The notes under the pieces were generated by a model. It had not been told where the DNA came from, made no database searches, and saw nothing but the letters and a program-made list of their open reading frames with translations. A stretch of 64,000 nucleotides of DNA from Dendrophyllia cribrosa (lineage: Eukaryota; Cnidaria; Anthozoa; Scleractinia; Dendrophylliidae), in NCBI GenBank assembly GCA_024195265.1, contig JAJLRJ010000006.1, positions 12,899,139-12,963,138 on the forward strand, read 5' to 3'. This document shows positions 63,195-64,000 of the stretch, piece after piece (within the stretch, counting starts at the first letter, position 1; each line of letters opens with the position of its first letter). Position numbers and translations under genes: made by a program.

Positions 63195-64000
63195 CCAAAA
63201 CAGTTATCCGCAACTGCAACGTTTGCAGGCGTTACTGGAAGAAACCAATCTCAACCTCTCGCAGCCGAGATGCAACCTTGCCAGCGTTCAGAACTGAACT
63301 CTCAAGCCCTTTCGCTGTTACAGGAGTGGATTTTGCTGGTCCTGTTAATCACAAGATTAACAAGACTTCTACTTCAAAGGCATACATAGCACTATTTACC
63401 TGCGCCAGTACTCGTGCAGTGCATCTCAAGTTATGTCGTGACCTGACTGCCCAAGAGTTCCAGAGAGCACTGAAGGAATTTGTCGCCAGGAGAGGCTGCC
63501 CTCAAATCATTGTAAGTGATAATGGAAAAACGTTTGTCGCCACTGGAAAATGGTTATCCAAGCTGAAGAAGGACCAGCGTCTCGCAGACTATTTAGGTGC
63601 TTTGGAGATAAAATGGAAGTTCAACTTGGCCCGTGCCCCATGGTGGGGAGGCTTCTTTGAACGCCTTATCGGCATCATGAAGAGGAGTCTTTCAAAGGTG
63701 ATTGGTCAAAGTCTGCTAACCTTCCAGGAACTAGAAGAAGTCTTGCTGGACGTCGAGATGACCATGAACAACAGGCCACTCATGTATCTAGGAGAAGAGG
63801 ATGTGACTAAGCGCATGAGATTTTTAGAGAAAAGCAAACAGCACCTACGAAAGAGGTTTATGAAAGAGTATGTTCACGCCCTTGAAGAAAGGCAGCAGCG
63901 GTCTGAAGGGAATGTTGAGAAGATACCAAACACAGGAGCAGTGGTGTTGTTAAGAACTGAAGCAAAGGACAAAGCATTGTGGAAGCTGGGACGAGTAGTG
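63188..64000 (+). pseudogene. BEL/Pao integrase catalytic core
   Basis: 271 codons open to the window edge. CNVC of the zinc finger comes first. The D,D,E residues follow in TGVDFAGP (Asp codon 63329), VSDNGKTF (63518) and GGFFERLIG (Glu 63659). After NNRPLMYLGEED the text jumps to KRMRFLEKSKQHLRKRF, so the usual intervening segment seems deleted in frame near 63800. Confidence 0.88.

Larger units (their letters stand above)
56943..64000 (+). mobile_element. BEL/Pao LTR retrotransposon, incomplete at right edge
   Basis: Domain order is Gag, protease, RT, RNase H-like, integrase, with Pao-type sequence. The upstream LTR probably ends near 57157-57160 (TTTCCCACA); its start is not defined. Reading-frame breaks near 57448, 58800, 59105, 59855 and 63190 show the copy is dead. 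A 1.9-kb DNA transposon splits pol. The 3' LTR lies beyond 64000. Confidence 0.9.

Overview
This is animal genomic DNA with large introns, small exons and many short transposons. It most likely comes from a cnidarian, probably a stony coral. That assignment is inference: it rests on the gene set, the dense MITE, Penelope and BEL/Pao content, and a minus-strand gene I associate with a coral and anemone multigene family. No prokaryotic operon, CRISPR array or rRNA gene was seen.

Host genes. (1) At 619-1395 on the minus strand is the first coding exon of a gene that continues off the left edge. (2) At 4860-39420 on the plus strand are the last 24 exons (1,040 codons plus stop) of a Ral GTPase-activating protein alpha subunit (RALGAPA1/2 family). 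All splice phases close, and the Rap/Ran-GAP domain with its asparagine thumb lies in exons 20-22. The N-terminal half lies upstream of the window. (3) At 42922-43561 is a decayed Myb/SANT-like coding fragment. (4) At 49713-56544 on the plus strand are the first three exons of a 4-coumarate--CoA ligase-like acyl-CoA synthetase. Its later exons must lie beyond 64000, past a retrotransposon that fills the right edge.

Mobile DNA explains most of the rest. A BEL/Pao LTR retrotransposon runs from about 57000 past 64000. It has Gag zinc knuckles, an aspartic protease, RT with YVDD, RNase H-like and DDE integrase regions. It carries several frameshifts and is split by a 1.9-kb DNA transposon sitting exactly at a TTAA. 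At 21858-23504 two 5'-truncated Penelope-like elements (GIY-YIG endonuclease) lie head to head as a 1.5-kb inverted repeat, flanked by a perfect 13-bp duplication. Each arm carries a hammerhead-ribozyme-like motif. At least nine elements use TTAA target sites. One of them has its target TTAA coincident with the RALGAPA stop codon. The inner part of that same MITE family appears to have expanded into ~105-bp tandem arrays in two RALGAPA introns and in its 3' flank. A 755-bp element with a perfect 9-bp duplication, a 1.5-kb element with ~300-bp inverted repeats, about fifteen other palindromic MITEs, four tRNA-derived SINE heads, three LINE 3' ends and several long homopolymer or microsatellite tracts complete the picture.

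Coordinates of host exons and perfect repeats were read base by base. Ends of diverged repeats are approximate. All family names rest on remembered family features, not on a database search.
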